Source of the DNA: Limnephilus marmoratus | Lineage: Eukaryota; Arthropoda; Insecta; Trichoptera; Limnephilidae | Direction: 5' to 3' | DNA length: 64,000 nucleotides | Assembly (NCBI GenBank): GCA_917880885.1 | Contig: OU862922.1 | Span: 20,026,627 to 20,090,626 of the forward strand | Shown: positions 12,781-23,091 of the stretch, piece after piece | How positions within the stretch are numbered: position 1 is the stretch's first letter | How the letters are laid out: each line of letters opens with the position of its first letter | Notes under the pieces: model-generated | What the model was told of the DNA's origin: nothing | Databases searched by the model: none | The model's input: only the letters and a program-made list of their open reading frames with translations | Made by a program: the position numbers and the translations under genes

Positions 12781-12789
12781 AATACGACG

Positions 12790-13245
12790 AACCGCACAAA
12801 GAGGAGACCGACTATATGATTTTGGCAGCCACCTCTGGTCTGGAGCTCCAAAATACCTAAAAAATACCCTCGACTCTGTGCAGAAACGGGCGGTCCGCTT
12901 AATAGATTCTCCCATCTTAACAGACGGATTCCAATCTTTAGAACACAGGCGTCGGGTGGGAATGCTATCCTTGTTCTACCGGTATTACAATGGCAGATGC
13001 TCCAAGGAACTAGCATCATTGATCACTTCGGCACCGGTGCATAGTCGGGAAACACGCCAAACGCGTGCCCAACATTTGTACACACGGTTGACATTTGTCA
13101 CATGAGAACGGGTCGTTTCTTCGACTCGTTCTTGTATTCAACAGCTCGGTTGTGGAATGATTTGCCGGCCTCTGTGTTTCCTCCTTCCTACAACATGGGT
13201 CCCTTCAAGACCAATGTTCATTCCCTCCTCTCCTCAAAAAGACTC
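12790..13245 (+). pseudogene. LINE ORF2 C-terminal fragment (Jockey/CR1-like)
   Basis: The reading YDFGSHLWSGAPKYL, LDSVQKRAVRLIDSPILTD, HRRRVGMLSLFYRYYNGRCS and, after a frame change near 13090, FDSFLYSTARLWNDLPASVFP is the region downstream of the reverse transcriptase in Jockey/CR1-type LINEs. The reverse transcriptase itself is absent. It is joined directly to the minus-strand RTE-like LINE at about 13265. Confidence 0.75.
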
Positions 13246-13274
13246 TCCACACAGCATCCCAGATCATTCTCATT

Positions 13275-14760
13275 GATTGCGAACCAACCTCTCTTGCCGC
13301 AGTCTCCAAAGGGTCAAAAACTTCTCTTACAGCCCGTAGGGATCTTCCGACAATGTTAAGGTCGTCTGCATAGCCAACTATTTGATTGCTCCTATAGCAG
13401 ATGTTTGAGTCGGTACTGATCAGTCGGTCTGTCTTCCTTACGACGTGCTCCAGTACAATATTGAAAAGGGTGGGTGCTAAGCCATCACCTTGTTTCAGCC
13501 CCTGGGAGACGTTAAAATCCCCCATTGTTTCACCTCCTATCCTTACTCGACACCGTGAGCCGACCATTGTTGCTTTTACAAGCTTGACTATTTTGGGCGG
13601 TATTCCAAAATTTAGGAGTATTTCATGTATTTTCTCCCTATCTATACTATCATACGCCTTTGAAGTCAACAAATAGTTGATATATGTCTATATCGAATTC
13701 CCAGCATTTTGTCAGGATTTGTCGTGTAGCGAAGAGTTGATCAGTGGTGGATCTCCCCCTCCTGAAACCTGCCTGATATTCTCCTAGCAAGTTCTCTGAG
13801 TAATATTCTAGTCTTTCTTTCAAAATTATTCTGAAAATTTTATACGCTGTACAAAGTAACGATATTACTCTGTGATTTTCACACTTCAATTTGTCTCCCT
13901 TTTTATATAATGGACATATTATGCTAGTTTGCCATTCTTCTTGTATTCTTTCGGCGGTCCATATTTTTACAATGAGATTGTGCAGCAGGTTCTTCAGTTG
14001 TTCGTTTCCATATTTATAGATCTCTGCAGGGATATTATCTCCTCCCGGAGTTTTATTATTTTTTCAGTTTCTTTTGCGCAGCCCTTATTTCTGCCATTGA
14101 TGGCGCTCTCATTGTTTCATCATTATTTAGCTCGTCCGGAATGTGAGTTGGTTCGACTATCAGGTTCGTTATTGGGATTTAAGAGCTGTTGGAAATATTC
14201 TTTCCACCCAGCCTTGATCTTTTCCTTATCTCCTATTATGTCTCCATTACTATCTCTGCACAAAGATGTGTTGGGTTTGAAGCCCTTTTTAAATACATTG
14301 AAGCCTTTATATGCCTCACATGGATTATTATTTACAAAGTCATTTTCCATTTTCAACAATATGTTGTTAAAATACAATCTCTTCTTTCTTTTAATCAAAT
14401 GGTTAGCATCTCTTCGTGCTTGTTCGTAGGCTTGTCTTTTTGCTCTTGTTCCTCTTTCTATACATATATTTTTTTAAATCACTTTTCTTGCAGACGCTTT
14501 CTATGCACTTCTCATCGAACCAGGGATTTCTAGCCTGCCTTGGTCTATTCCAATGCCTGATTCCGCCGCTGTCAGCAGTGCATCTCTCAGATTGGTCCAA
14601 TCCTCTTCTAAATCATTTGGGGAGAGCTGATCACTCAGTTGGTTTGGTAGGTTTGTTGACAATGAGTCATGATATCTTTCCAATCCTTCTGTTGTTTTAA
14701 GAGCATTGATGTTTAGCTTTGGGATACTTGGCTGATTAGACCTTTTATCTTATCATAATT
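13275..14760 (-). pseudogene. RTE-like LINE reverse transcriptase, broken
   Basis: Reading down the minus strand gives, in order, an endonuclease-RT linker (LERYHDSLSTNLPNQLSDQL, then WKEYFQQLLNPNNEPDS), the RT entry CPLYKKGDKLKCENHRVISLL, the EYQAGFRRGRSTTDQ block, FVDFK with AYDSIDREKI, SQGLKQGDGLAPTLFNIVLE, and the catalytic VGYADDLNIVG. The aspartates of FVDFK and YADD are both present. Frameshifts lie near 13670 (between FVDFK and AYDS), near 14500 and near 14400. The thumb and C-terminus are missing because the copy stops at about 13275 against another LINE fragment. The upstream end is split by a LINE at 14765-15882; the endonuclease resumes at 15883. Not functional. Confidence 0.85.
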
Positions 14761-14764
14761 ATCA

Positions 14765-15882
14765 TAATTAAGGGTAGCGACTGGAAAATTATAAATGAAA
14801 ATGCAAATAATGACACCCAAATCCTAAAAACCTGGTCCGATACAAACCTTCTTACAATCAATGCAAAAAAAACCGTTTATATCCCTTTCTCAATAAATAA
14901 ATCCAAAACTTATCCCAACATTAATATAATTATACACAACAAAAAATGTAACAAAGATGTCTGTAATAATTCATGTACCATATTAAACCATGCAACTGAA
15001 ATAAAGTACCTGGGTGTAATTGTAGACCAACATATGAAATGGAACAGACACATATGTGAACTTGTTAAGCGCATTAGGAAATGAATCTATACATTCATTA
15101 GATTAAGAAATATTCTCAAATTAAACAACCTAAAAAAGTCTATTACGCTCTAGTCCAATCACCAATTCAGTATGGAATCATTGGATGGGGAGGTGCATAT
15201 GAAAAAATTGTAAGTCCTGTAAAAGTGGTACAAAAACTAATAATTAAAGTAATTTTAAAAAAACAACCAACATTCTCTTCAGCATAATTGTTAAAAATTT
15301 TCGAAGTACCAAAAAATTGAAGACTTCTATAAAAAAGATTCAATATTACAAATATTCAAAGAAAATGTAACTAAAAAATTAAACTCAACTCATCATTAAG
15401 GCATAAATTTAACATCCAAATTCCTCTATTTTCAACACAACAAATGCACAACAATTATATTTACAAAGGCATAAAATATTTTAATAGTCTTCCCGGAGAA
15501 ATAAAAAAAATAACAGATTTCGTATCATTCAAGAAAAAGGTCTAATTAATCTTTAAAAAAAATCAACAACCGTAACAACACCAACCAAAATGTTATAACT
15601 TCAATTCATAGTATATCAAAAATTAACATCACAACATAGTTTATATTTATTGTTACTTAGTAGTAAAAGTATGTTATAAAAATGAAAAATAGTAGTTTAT
15701 ATATTATATTTATATTTGGTTTATATTTATTGTATGTATACTGTAAGTAAAATGTATGTTATAAAAATGAAATAGTTGTAAAATAACCCCTACGCCAAGC
15801 TCAAGAGCTAGTACTCTCCATTGGCGTAGAAATTCATAAAATCATGTTCTTTTCATTAAATAAATATAAAAAAAAAAATCTC
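14765..15882 (+). mobile_element. 5'-truncated LINE inserted in the RTE-like LINE
   Basis: The plus strand reads WKIINENANNDTQIL, NLLTINAKKTVYIPF, ATEIKYLGVIVDQHMKWNRHI, FIRLRNIL and, after frame breaks, YALVQSPIQYGIIGWGG. This is the part of a Jockey/CR1-type reverse transcriptase after the catalytic YADD block. An AATAAATATAAAAAAAA tail ends at 15880. It has in-frame stops and frame changes, so it is dead. Its orientation is opposite to its host element, and the host sequence resumes on both sides. Confidence 0.78.
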
Positions 15883-16040
15883 TTGCTATTCAGGCATCTA
15901 TAGGATGCTACTACCAAATAGTGATCCGAATCACAGTTAGCTCCTCTGTAGCTTCTTACATTTGTGATACTGGTCGCCCCTCTTCTTTTAATTAGGATAT
16001 GGTCTATTTGGTTATGGTATCTGCCGCCAGGTGGTTTTCA
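15883..16040 (-). pseudogene. RTE-like LINE endonuclease fragment
   Basis: The minus strand gives GGRYHNQIDHILIKRRG and SYRGANCDSDHYLVVASYR, the C-terminal part of an apurinic-type endonuclease (the IDHIL and SDHYLV blocks, SDH being catalytic). The same element continues at 14760 after the inserted LINE. The N-terminal part of the endonuclease is not present beyond 16040. Confidence 0.8.
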
Positions 16041-16648
16041 AAAAAATTTTCCACCCTCATTTTGCCGGGTTAAATAGGTTACGTTAGGCTAGGTTATGGA
16101 TTATTTAAAAAAAATCATATTTTTTGACTTTCAAAGGGGAATTGAAATGCCACTCTGTTGAGTTGTCATGAAATCATTTTTTCAATGAAGAATGAAGACA
16201 ACCGTAGATTTTATAACAATGTCAATAGTTAGATTTATATTTTTCATGGCGGTGTGATGGTCGCGTTTAAAATTGACAAGGATGTTTATTTTAGGCAAAT
16301 TGTGTTGTGTATAATATATCTACGTGTTCTTTATTGAATTTATTAATTTATTTAAAGTTTATTTTAAAATACGGGAATTAAAAATAAGATGCGAAAAAGG
16401 GGTGGCGCGCGGCGTGTGTTTTATTATTAAAATCCAATGTGTAACGTATGCGGTTTTTTCATATAGTAATTCAGAACACAGAAACGAGAATTTTTTTAGT
16501 CTAATTAATTACGATTTAAAAATGGAGTGTCAAACTGAAAACAAACATTTTTGGTTATATTGTAAAATTTTCTAAGCAAAAATTGTTATTTGGATTATTT
16601 TAAACCCTATATCATTATGACCTTAAAGTACCTATTAACTTAATTTAC
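16041..16648. other. Intron side of KCNQ exon; nothing else recognised
   Basis: A GGTTACGTTAGGCTAGGTTATGG run near 16075 is TTAGG-like. No further KCNQ exon was recognised to the left in this window. Confidence 0.3.
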
Positions 16649-16771
16649 CTGTTGTTCAACTCTGTACAGCCTGGCCCCGACAGTCATTGGCCGAACGTTC
16701 CCAACTCTGTCTATCCCGGTCAGGTAACTGCCTGGCTTACCCAAGGTCTGGTCTAGTCTTCTTTGCAATTC
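16649..16771 (-). CDS. KCNQ: KCNQ exon, distal C-terminal (post helix B)
   Basis: The 41-codon exon reads ELQRRLDQTLGKPGSYLTGI then DRVGNVRPMTVGARLYRVEQQ, which directly continues the Kv7 segment RIK from the exon at 18334. Acceptor is TATAATTGCAG before GAATTG (exon starts at 16771), donor is CAG|GTAAAT (ends at 16649); both ends are phase 0. In Kv7 proteins this segment follows the distal calmodulin-binding helix and leads toward the assembly coiled coil. The acceptor and the first bases of the exon are the founder sequence of the adjoining minisatellite at 16767-17186. The following exon was not located. Confidence 0.9.
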
Positions 16772-17186
16772 CTGCAATTATATAAACAAGTTAACTAACA
16801 TACAATTCCTACAATTATATGAACAAGTAAATTGACATACCTTCAATTCCTGCAACAATTTGAACAGGTCAATTAGCGTACGATTCCTGCAATTATATAA
16901 ACAAGTCAACTAACATACAATTCCTGCAATTATATGAACAAGTCAATTAACATAAAATTATTTGCTATCATCGAAATAAGTCAACTAACTGATTCCTACA
17001 ATTACATGAACAAGTCAATTGCCATACCAACACTTTCTGCAATTGTATAAACAAGTCGACTAACATACGAGTACAATTCCTGCAATTGTGTGAATAAGTC
17101 AATTAAAGTACAATCCCGGCCGTTATAAGAATAAGTCAACTAATTTTCAATTCATGGAGTTACATGAACAAGTCAATTGACATATT
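16767..17186 (-). repeat. ~37-bp minisatellite copying a KCNQ 3' splice site
   Basis: About eleven degenerate units follow the pattern (plus strand) CAATTCCTGCAATTATATRAACAAGTCAAYTRACAT. On the minus strand each unit reads ...ACTTGTTYATATAATTGCAG|GAATTG..., the same as the true acceptor and first six bases of the KCNQ exon. At least eight units keep the AG (as GCAG, CTGCAG-like or GTAG). Units alternate between AAACAAGT-AACTAAC and GAACAAGT-AATTGAC forms, suggesting a two-unit higher order. Confidence 0.88.
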
Positions 17187-17319
17187 ATGTATAATTCTAT
17201 TTTTTTTTATCTAAATGCTGAAGAACAACCTCATGCCTACTCCACTGATACATCCCACAGAGATTACACCAAAACAAAAAATTATCGAAAGGTTTCAGTC
17301 TGGATCAAATCAATAGGTA

Positions 17320-18202
17320 TGTAGCGGCCACTTTTGCTAAATCCATCGCGCCGCCACTGACCTCCACGGAACACGCTGGAAACTACGAAATACATACAGT
17401 CAGTTCTATGGCCGCGCCGCCTCATAAATAATAATTCCGCCACTTACGCCAAAGGCCTAGAACGTACGGCAGTACCGTACAAATGCCCGCAGAAAGTTCG
17501 AGCGATATCTCACCTTTGCGTGAACACACAGCATTACCTACCGTGAGAGTAATTTCTCGCCGCGAGTATATAAGCAAGCGCTCGCTCGCTGTGGCAGTCA
17601 GTCAGTACCTTCCCATCCATCGGCCAAGCAACACAGAATGAGCAGAATCGCGACTAAGTACGTGCCTGCGCTGGGCACGGGCCCGCGCAGTCAGCCGCGA
17701 ACAACATTTATCCAGTGTGACTTCAGGAACATCTTCATAACACCTTCGAGGACTCCATCTCCAACTACCATCTCGACATGAGATGTCAAGCAACCAGCAT
17801 CCTGCAACGAGCAGCAACCAGCAAGCGGCAACGCGCCAGCAACCAGCATCCTCACCCTCACCGCCACTCAAGGTTCCTTCCTGCGTCACGTGTGTGCTCC
17901 GACCCACTGGACACACAGCCGCCATATCTCGTCAACGCGACGACGGTCGACCGCCTGGACCAAGGTCACTTCTACACCGCCATGGTGTAGAGCAACACGC
18001 CGGCTCCCTGAAGACCAGTGATCTTCACCGCCGTAGTCTCCTGACCTTCTTCTCACTCATCACGCAGCAGCAACACTCCCGGCACCACTGTCACTCCGCT
18101 CCGCTTCGACCTCCGCTACGTAGCTCCAATAAAGACTGATTCATACATCGACTGACGACTTTCATTTATCTCCCGTCTCTACCGATCAGGACCGCTCCCT
18201 CA
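17320..18202 (+). mobile_element. Solo LTR of a retrotransposon
   Basis: The 883-bp block starts TGTAGCGGCCAC and ends CCGCTCCCTCA (TG...CA), flanked by the 4-bp direct repeat GGTA at 17316-17319 and 18203-18206. It contains a TATA box (TATATAAG, 17567-17574) and a poly(A) signal (AATAAA, 18128-18133) in the order expected of an LTR, and it is much richer in GC than the intron around it. No internal retroviral-type genes are present, so it is a solo LTR, most likely from a Ty3/Gypsy-type element given the 4-bp duplication. It lies in a KCNQ intron, antisense to the gene. Confidence 0.85.
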
Positions 18203-18333
18203 GGTACATATTTTTTCAGAAATTCATAACACAAAACCAAACACTATTTTCGTAATATTCTTAGTACATTTTGACTGAAAAGAAAAAAAATACACAGAAA
18301 TACCAAAATAAAAAAAAATACAAGTAGGGTTAC

Positions 18334-18490
18334 CTTTATCCTGACCATCATGTTGAGATGTCCCTGGCTGTACTGCTCTATGACATCTCTGACGTCGTAG
18401 GGTTTTCTCGCCTGTTGAAACTTGCGTCTCGCCACGAAATACTTTATCTTCCTGATGGCTCTGATGGCATTACGATGGGCCTCCGTGAGC
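18334..18490 (-). CDS. KCNQ: KCNQ exon, distal calmodulin-binding helix
   Basis: Reads [20 protein letters not shown] then [20 protein letters not shown] then [12 protein letters not shown]. The block [27 protein letters not shown] is the signature of helix B in Kv7 channels, which binds calmodulin together with the proximal IQ helix and lies near the phosphoinositide-sensitive region. The acceptor is TTTCTGTAG before GCTCACGG and the donor is ATAAAG|GTAACC. The first base completes a split lysine codon from the exon at 18964; the exon ends in phase 0. It is the most strongly conserved part of the tail and leaves no doubt about the family. Confidence 0.97.
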
Positions 18491-18963
18491 CTACAGAAAT
18501 ACAACATATTCAATTTTCAGTAGTCGATAATGTGAGATAATCACAAGATATGGAAGTAAAGCAGATGGGCCATTTTTAGTTTCAAGCCAGTTTATTGTTG
18601 GCAACATTATTCATCCATGTTCACTTATGTACGCAGGTTGTCCAAGAATTAAAAATCTCTATTCTATTATATTATTTCACCAAAACCGGCTCGGTAGCTG
18701 CTTCAGTGCGACCTTTAAAGGGCGAAAACCAGAAACATTGAAAAAGAGTGAACAATTTATTTACACGTGTTAATGTTAATAAGCTAAAACAAAGTTTTTT
18801 TTCTTTATTGAAAGCTATATATTTTCTGTTTTCAACAAACGATTAGCAAAGCTCTAAGTGGTTTTTATTTCATAAACAGTGTTCATATTTCCTGATGATG
18901 TTGAATGTTAGATCCTAGTTTAAAACTTTTATATCTATACCAATGCATTAAGCAAAGACTTAC

Positions 18964-19099
18964 TTTGTGACTCTGGGTAGTTCCTGGTCCATGTCGCAGT
19001 CAATCTCGTCGCTGGCAGCCTCCGTGACGGAGGAGACCTGGCTCACCAGGGTCCTGCCTCCCGGACAGCCCTCCACCCTCCTCACGCGATTTGGAGTTC
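18964..19099 (-). CDS. KCNQ: KCNQ exon, cytoplasmic linker
   Basis: Reads GTPNRVRRVEGCPGGRTLVS then QVSSVTEAASDEIDCDMDQE then LPRVT. The acceptor is TGAACAG|GAACTCC and the donor ACAAA|GTAAGT. The first two bases complete a glycine codon from the exon at 21028 and the last two begin a lysine codon completed at 18490. In Kv7 channels the linker between the two calmodulin-binding helices is poorly conserved, and the acidic run DEIDCDMDQELP before helix B is what places this exon. GC-rich compared with its introns, as expected of coding sequence. Confidence 0.9.
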
Positions 19100-19164
19100 C
19101 TGTTCAAAACATTAATACTATGATCCAAGCCAAAATTGGTTAAAAAGATGATTATTGTTAAAAT

Positions 19165-19510
19165 ACCTTCAAATGTGGTCAGACATGGCTAACGTGGTTA
19201 AGAATGGTAGCATGTGTCAAATTTGATAAGACATGGTCAAATAGATATCAAATATAGCAAATTAGGTAAACTATCGTGAAACATGGTTAACTCTTGTCAA
19301 ATAAATTTGATAAAATCGGATGAAAAAAACGATTGGCCAAATTTTTTCAAATATGGTAAACGCTTTCAAATTTAGCCTACATATTCAAATATTGTGAAAC
19401 TATCGACAATGAGATCAAAATATCACCAAATGTGCCAAAAAAATTGATGTATGGTGAAATTTTGTAAAAATATATTAAGTTTGGTGAATTTGGGATACAT
19501 GGTAAAACTG
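19165..19510. repeat. Degenerate short repeats in a KCNQ intron
   Basis: Loose recurrence of CAAAT.TGGTAAA and ACATGGT words at roughly 15-30-base spacing. It looks like an old decayed simple or tandem repeat. Confidence 0.4.
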
Positions 19511-20633
19511 AGTGGTTTCCGGTGCCGAAACTTATACACATTTTCTGAATGATTTTTTTAAACTTTTGGGGCATTAGGTGTATTGGAATGTTGCACTTCC
19601 CTCTTAGGGCAGATACCGACGCCATAGTACGTAGGTAATCTTACTAGTTCACTTCTGAAAATTCACTCCAAGGCTAAAGTCAGAAAACATAAAATTTCCT
19701 GTTGCGATAATCTTACATCTCAGCCCCAGGCAAAGCCCGGACAGACCCTAAAGATGACAACGAAAAAAAAAAGATTTACATATCTCCTTATCTCCTGTAC
19801 TTGTCTCATCAGTATTGCTGCATTTTTCTGGGAAAATTTACTTAAAGCGGTTTATTGCTTTTCCTCAATGAAAAAATCAAGGAAAAAATGGAAAAGACAA
19901 CAGATTGGCGTACGAGTATATAGTTCTCCCGGATCGCGGCGAGCATCGAGAAGGTGCAAAGTATAAGTTTCTTCAAAGTAGCTGCATACATTTGCGGTAA
20001 AGGGCCAAAGGAATGTTTATGGTAATTTCTGACCGATTGTAAATTCTTTTCGCTTTTTTATAAAAGTGTGCAAGTAATTGCTTGGGGCCATTTATATACC
20101 TCAATGCTTGGGGCACGGAATATTTTTTTGTTAAACATAGCAGCACATAACATCTCTGATCATGTAAAATTTTGATTCCTGATCAAATTCGTTGTCGCAT
20201 CAATAATATTTATATTCTTATGTAAAACCTCATTACAAAGACAGAAAATAAACTTTTTGTAGCGAATTACTCCAATGCGGATGGCACAGAAATGGCCTGC
20301 ATTGTTGTAGGTCTAAATATATTCATAATAATAAAGGGATAATTTACACATCACTGTTTTTTGTGAAAAATCACCTTAAGGGCATTGTTACAGTGAAGTA
20401 GAGCATGATATTTTGCGCAATCTTTCAGAATGATAAATACTTACAGTATCGCACTGGTGAAAAATAACATTTCAGAATCGAAACGTTGCTCGAAATGGCT
20501 TTATCTGTGTTTCACTACACGACCCTTTTCTTCTGTTGGCTTCCCCTTCCCACTAATTTTAGTGTCCCAACATACCCCAGTTGGGAATGCCGTAGTTCCA
20601 TATACTCTCGACGGAAAATTGTACCAATTTACG
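19511..20633. other. KCNQ intron, nothing recognised
   Basis: No exon or element recognised. Confidence 0.35.
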
Positions 20634-20995
20634 AAATTGCCCAACCAAAATCATAGGATGAGATTTTGAACCTTTCTACGCAATTGAACCCACCAAAAAT
20701 TTGGTTACCAAGGAATAACAGGATGAGATTTTGAACCATTCTACGCAATTGAACCCAACAATAACTTTGTTTCCAAAGAATGACAGGATGAGATTTGGAA
20801 CCATTACATGCAATTGACCCCAATAATAAATTTGTTTCTAAGGAATAACAGGGTAAGATTTTGAACCATTCTATGCAATTGACCCCAACAAAAACTTTGT
20901 TTCCAAGGAATAACAGGAGATAATTTTGAACTGTTCTCCGAAATTGACGCAACCAATAACTTTATTTCCAAGGATTAACAGGATGGGCTTTTTGG
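20634..20995. repeat. 65-bp minisatellite in a KCNQ intron
   Basis: About five and a half units of 65 bases, each with AATTGAACCCAACAATAACTTTG, then TTCCAAGGAATAACAGGATGAG and ATTTTGAACCATTCTACGC, diverged by roughly 10-20 percent. The array ends some 30 bases from the donor of the exon at 21028. Confidence 0.88.
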
Positions 20996-21027
20996 ACTAT
21001 TATTTTTTGATTAACTTAATTTCTTAC

Positions 21028-21205
21028 CTGCTTTAGGCTCCTCCACATAGAATACCACGTCTCCTTCACTCTCTCTTCTCCCGTCGCCAGAGGGCAATCC
21101 CTTCTCGGCTCCGGGTCCCCCTCCGGCCGCAGCCCCCGCAGCCCCCGGCGCCTCCATCTTGTTTCTTGATTTCCTCCGCTTCAGCACTGACGCCTTCTTC
21201 GCCAC
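21028..21205 (-). CDS. KCNQ: KCNQ exon, variable linker
   Basis: Reads VAKKASVLKRRKSRNKMEAP, then GAAGAAAGGGPGAEKGLPSG, then DGRRESEGDVVFYVEEPKAG. The acceptor is TATTGCAG|GTGGCG and the donor AGCAG|GTAAGAA. It enters in phase 0 after the exon at 30882 and leaves with one base of a glycine codon. A basic N-terminal cluster (KKASVLKRRKSRNK) is followed by an Ala/Gly-rich low-complexity run. This corresponds to the region between the two calmodulin-binding helices, where Kv7 proteins are variable and often alternatively spliced. The family call rests on splice phase and neighbours rather than on a motif. Confidence 0.82.
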
Positions 21206-22790
21206 CTGCAATATAAGGGACTGACCCAACCACGCGGCGTTACCACACTCAACACTTATTACAACATCCAGCTGGTGAGAAGCCCATCTAGTTCAGTTTA
21301 TTACATGGTTAGGGTAGGCCGTCAAAGCTATTTGGATACTTCAGAGATATCGAAAGTTGCGCATTTGAATATTGAAAAAAAAACAATTCTTCCCTTAACA
21401 CTTTTAGCCTTTGCAGCAGACGCCAAAATTTGCAATACCGCGTAAGTTCTCAGAGCGGCAAGAATTAAATTCCATAGAGTTGGGTAGAGGAGACGAGACA
21501 CCTAGTGTTGGGGAGTCAAAATTTTAGGAAATAATATATGCATATATTTTTAAAACGACTTGACATTGATTTTGACTTTTCAGAGAACTTACGCGGATCT
21601 ACAGTATCACCGACAACATGTTTGTATTTATATTTTTATCAGATTTAACATTCTAACATACCAAAAATGTAATGGGTTTTTGTATTTTTTAATATATTAT
21701 GCGCCATGTGACTAAACTTTGGGGGTTAACATTTATGATAATTTAAGAAAAAAATCATAAAATAAAGTTCAAAGACAGCATTTCTAATAACCAAAACAAA
21801 TTAATTTATCTATTGTAATCGTAGCTTTACTTTTGCGAGTAATCCTGCTCGGATAACGAAATTGTTGGACAATGGCCACCTTTTGATTCTTTTGAACCCT
21901 CACATTTCAAATCTCCGGAGAAACAATAATTACAAACATGTGATTACACGAATGTCCTGTAAAATTCTAAAAATAAGAAATTTATCATACACATTTTTTT
22001 AAAATTTAGGCGCTAATGGAAAAAAATATGTGCATTTTTTCACGAATAATCTCAGCCACCAAAGTTTCGCGTGTTAGCGGGGAACAAGGTGTATTTAATA
22101 TTTGATTTTCAATACCAACTAGCGATTAGTGACTTTGAAAACATGTGAAAACCCACTCACACACGATAATTTAAAAATATACTTTTTCGAAAAATCACTC
22201 TAATTGTCTCGTCTCGAATAAAGAGATGAAAGAAATATAAAAAAAAAAACAAAACGATGATATCAAGATATCAAAATAGTCGTACGCAACTTTTGCCACC
22301 ACTGAAAGAAGGATGTTTCCAAAAAAACTCTAACGGCCTTCCCTAATGAGGTGAGGTTTAGGTCAGCTTTGGTTAGGTTAGGTCAACAATTTAGTAACAG
22401 ATTAAGCTCATCTAAAAACTTTTCCAGAAATTATTTCTGTAGCCGTGGTCTCCATCTTTTAACATGCGTTACAATATCTATTTACCGCATATTTTGATAG
22501 TTCTGACAATTAGTATGTCAAAAATATAAATGGGTTTAGTCAGCGCGCTTAGCAAATAAAGCTTTTTTAAATTCAACCTGACTTAGCTTTCTGTCTTTTA
22601 ACGCCCGTTACGGTGATAATATTTATATTTTACTTTCTTTTTCTGGTGCCCTCTTCTATCAGAGATTGGCTATCATCGAGAAATGTTTCACCAGACTTGA
22701 CTGGTACAACTCGAAACTCCAATTGTACCAATTGAGAATGGCTGATGAGATTTTTTGTATATATTACACCACGGAGGAAAGGCATTACTT
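21206..22790. other. KCNQ intron, no element recognised
   Basis: AT-rich; a GGTTTAGGTCAGCTTTGGTTAGG run near 22352 is TTAGG-like. Confidence 0.35.
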
Positions 22791-23091
22791 TATTTATTAA
22801 AAGAAAATAACTTAGTTTACATCACTTTATTTTTTTTATATTTTATACTATCAACATGTTTCGTGAACCATGTTCACTTCTTCAGGAATAAAAGTATACT
22901 ATATAAGTATACTATATACGTATCTATATAAGTATACAAGTATAAAAGTATAAAAGTATGCTATATAAGTATACAGTATACTATATACTTATATTCCTGA
23001 AGAAGTGAACATGGTTCACGAAACAAGTTGATAGTATAAAATATAAAAAAAATAAAGTGATGTAAACTAAGTTATTTTCTTTTAATAAATA
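22791..23091. repeat. Near-perfect palindrome with hammerhead-like cores
   Basis: Arms at 22791-22889 and 22993-23091 are inverted copies of 99 bases with a single difference. The 103-base spacer is made of TATAAGTATACTA-type repeats. Each arm contains CTGAAGA, a 6-bp hairpin stem GTGAAC/GTTCAC and GAAAC (right arm 22997-23024), the layout of a hammerhead-ribozyme core such as those in Penelope-like elements. No reverse transcriptase is present nearby. Confidence 0.85.

Noticed and set aside
13929..14429. 166-codon plus-strand frame
   Set aside because: Complement of the minus-strand reverse transcriptase of the RTE-like LINE.
16767..17186. CRISPR-like array
   Set aside because: Units are contiguous and degenerate with no spacers, in a eukaryotic intron.
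17778..18139. Overlapping frames in the GC-rich block
   Set aside because: They lie inside the solo LTR downstream of its TATA box; no gag-like motif.
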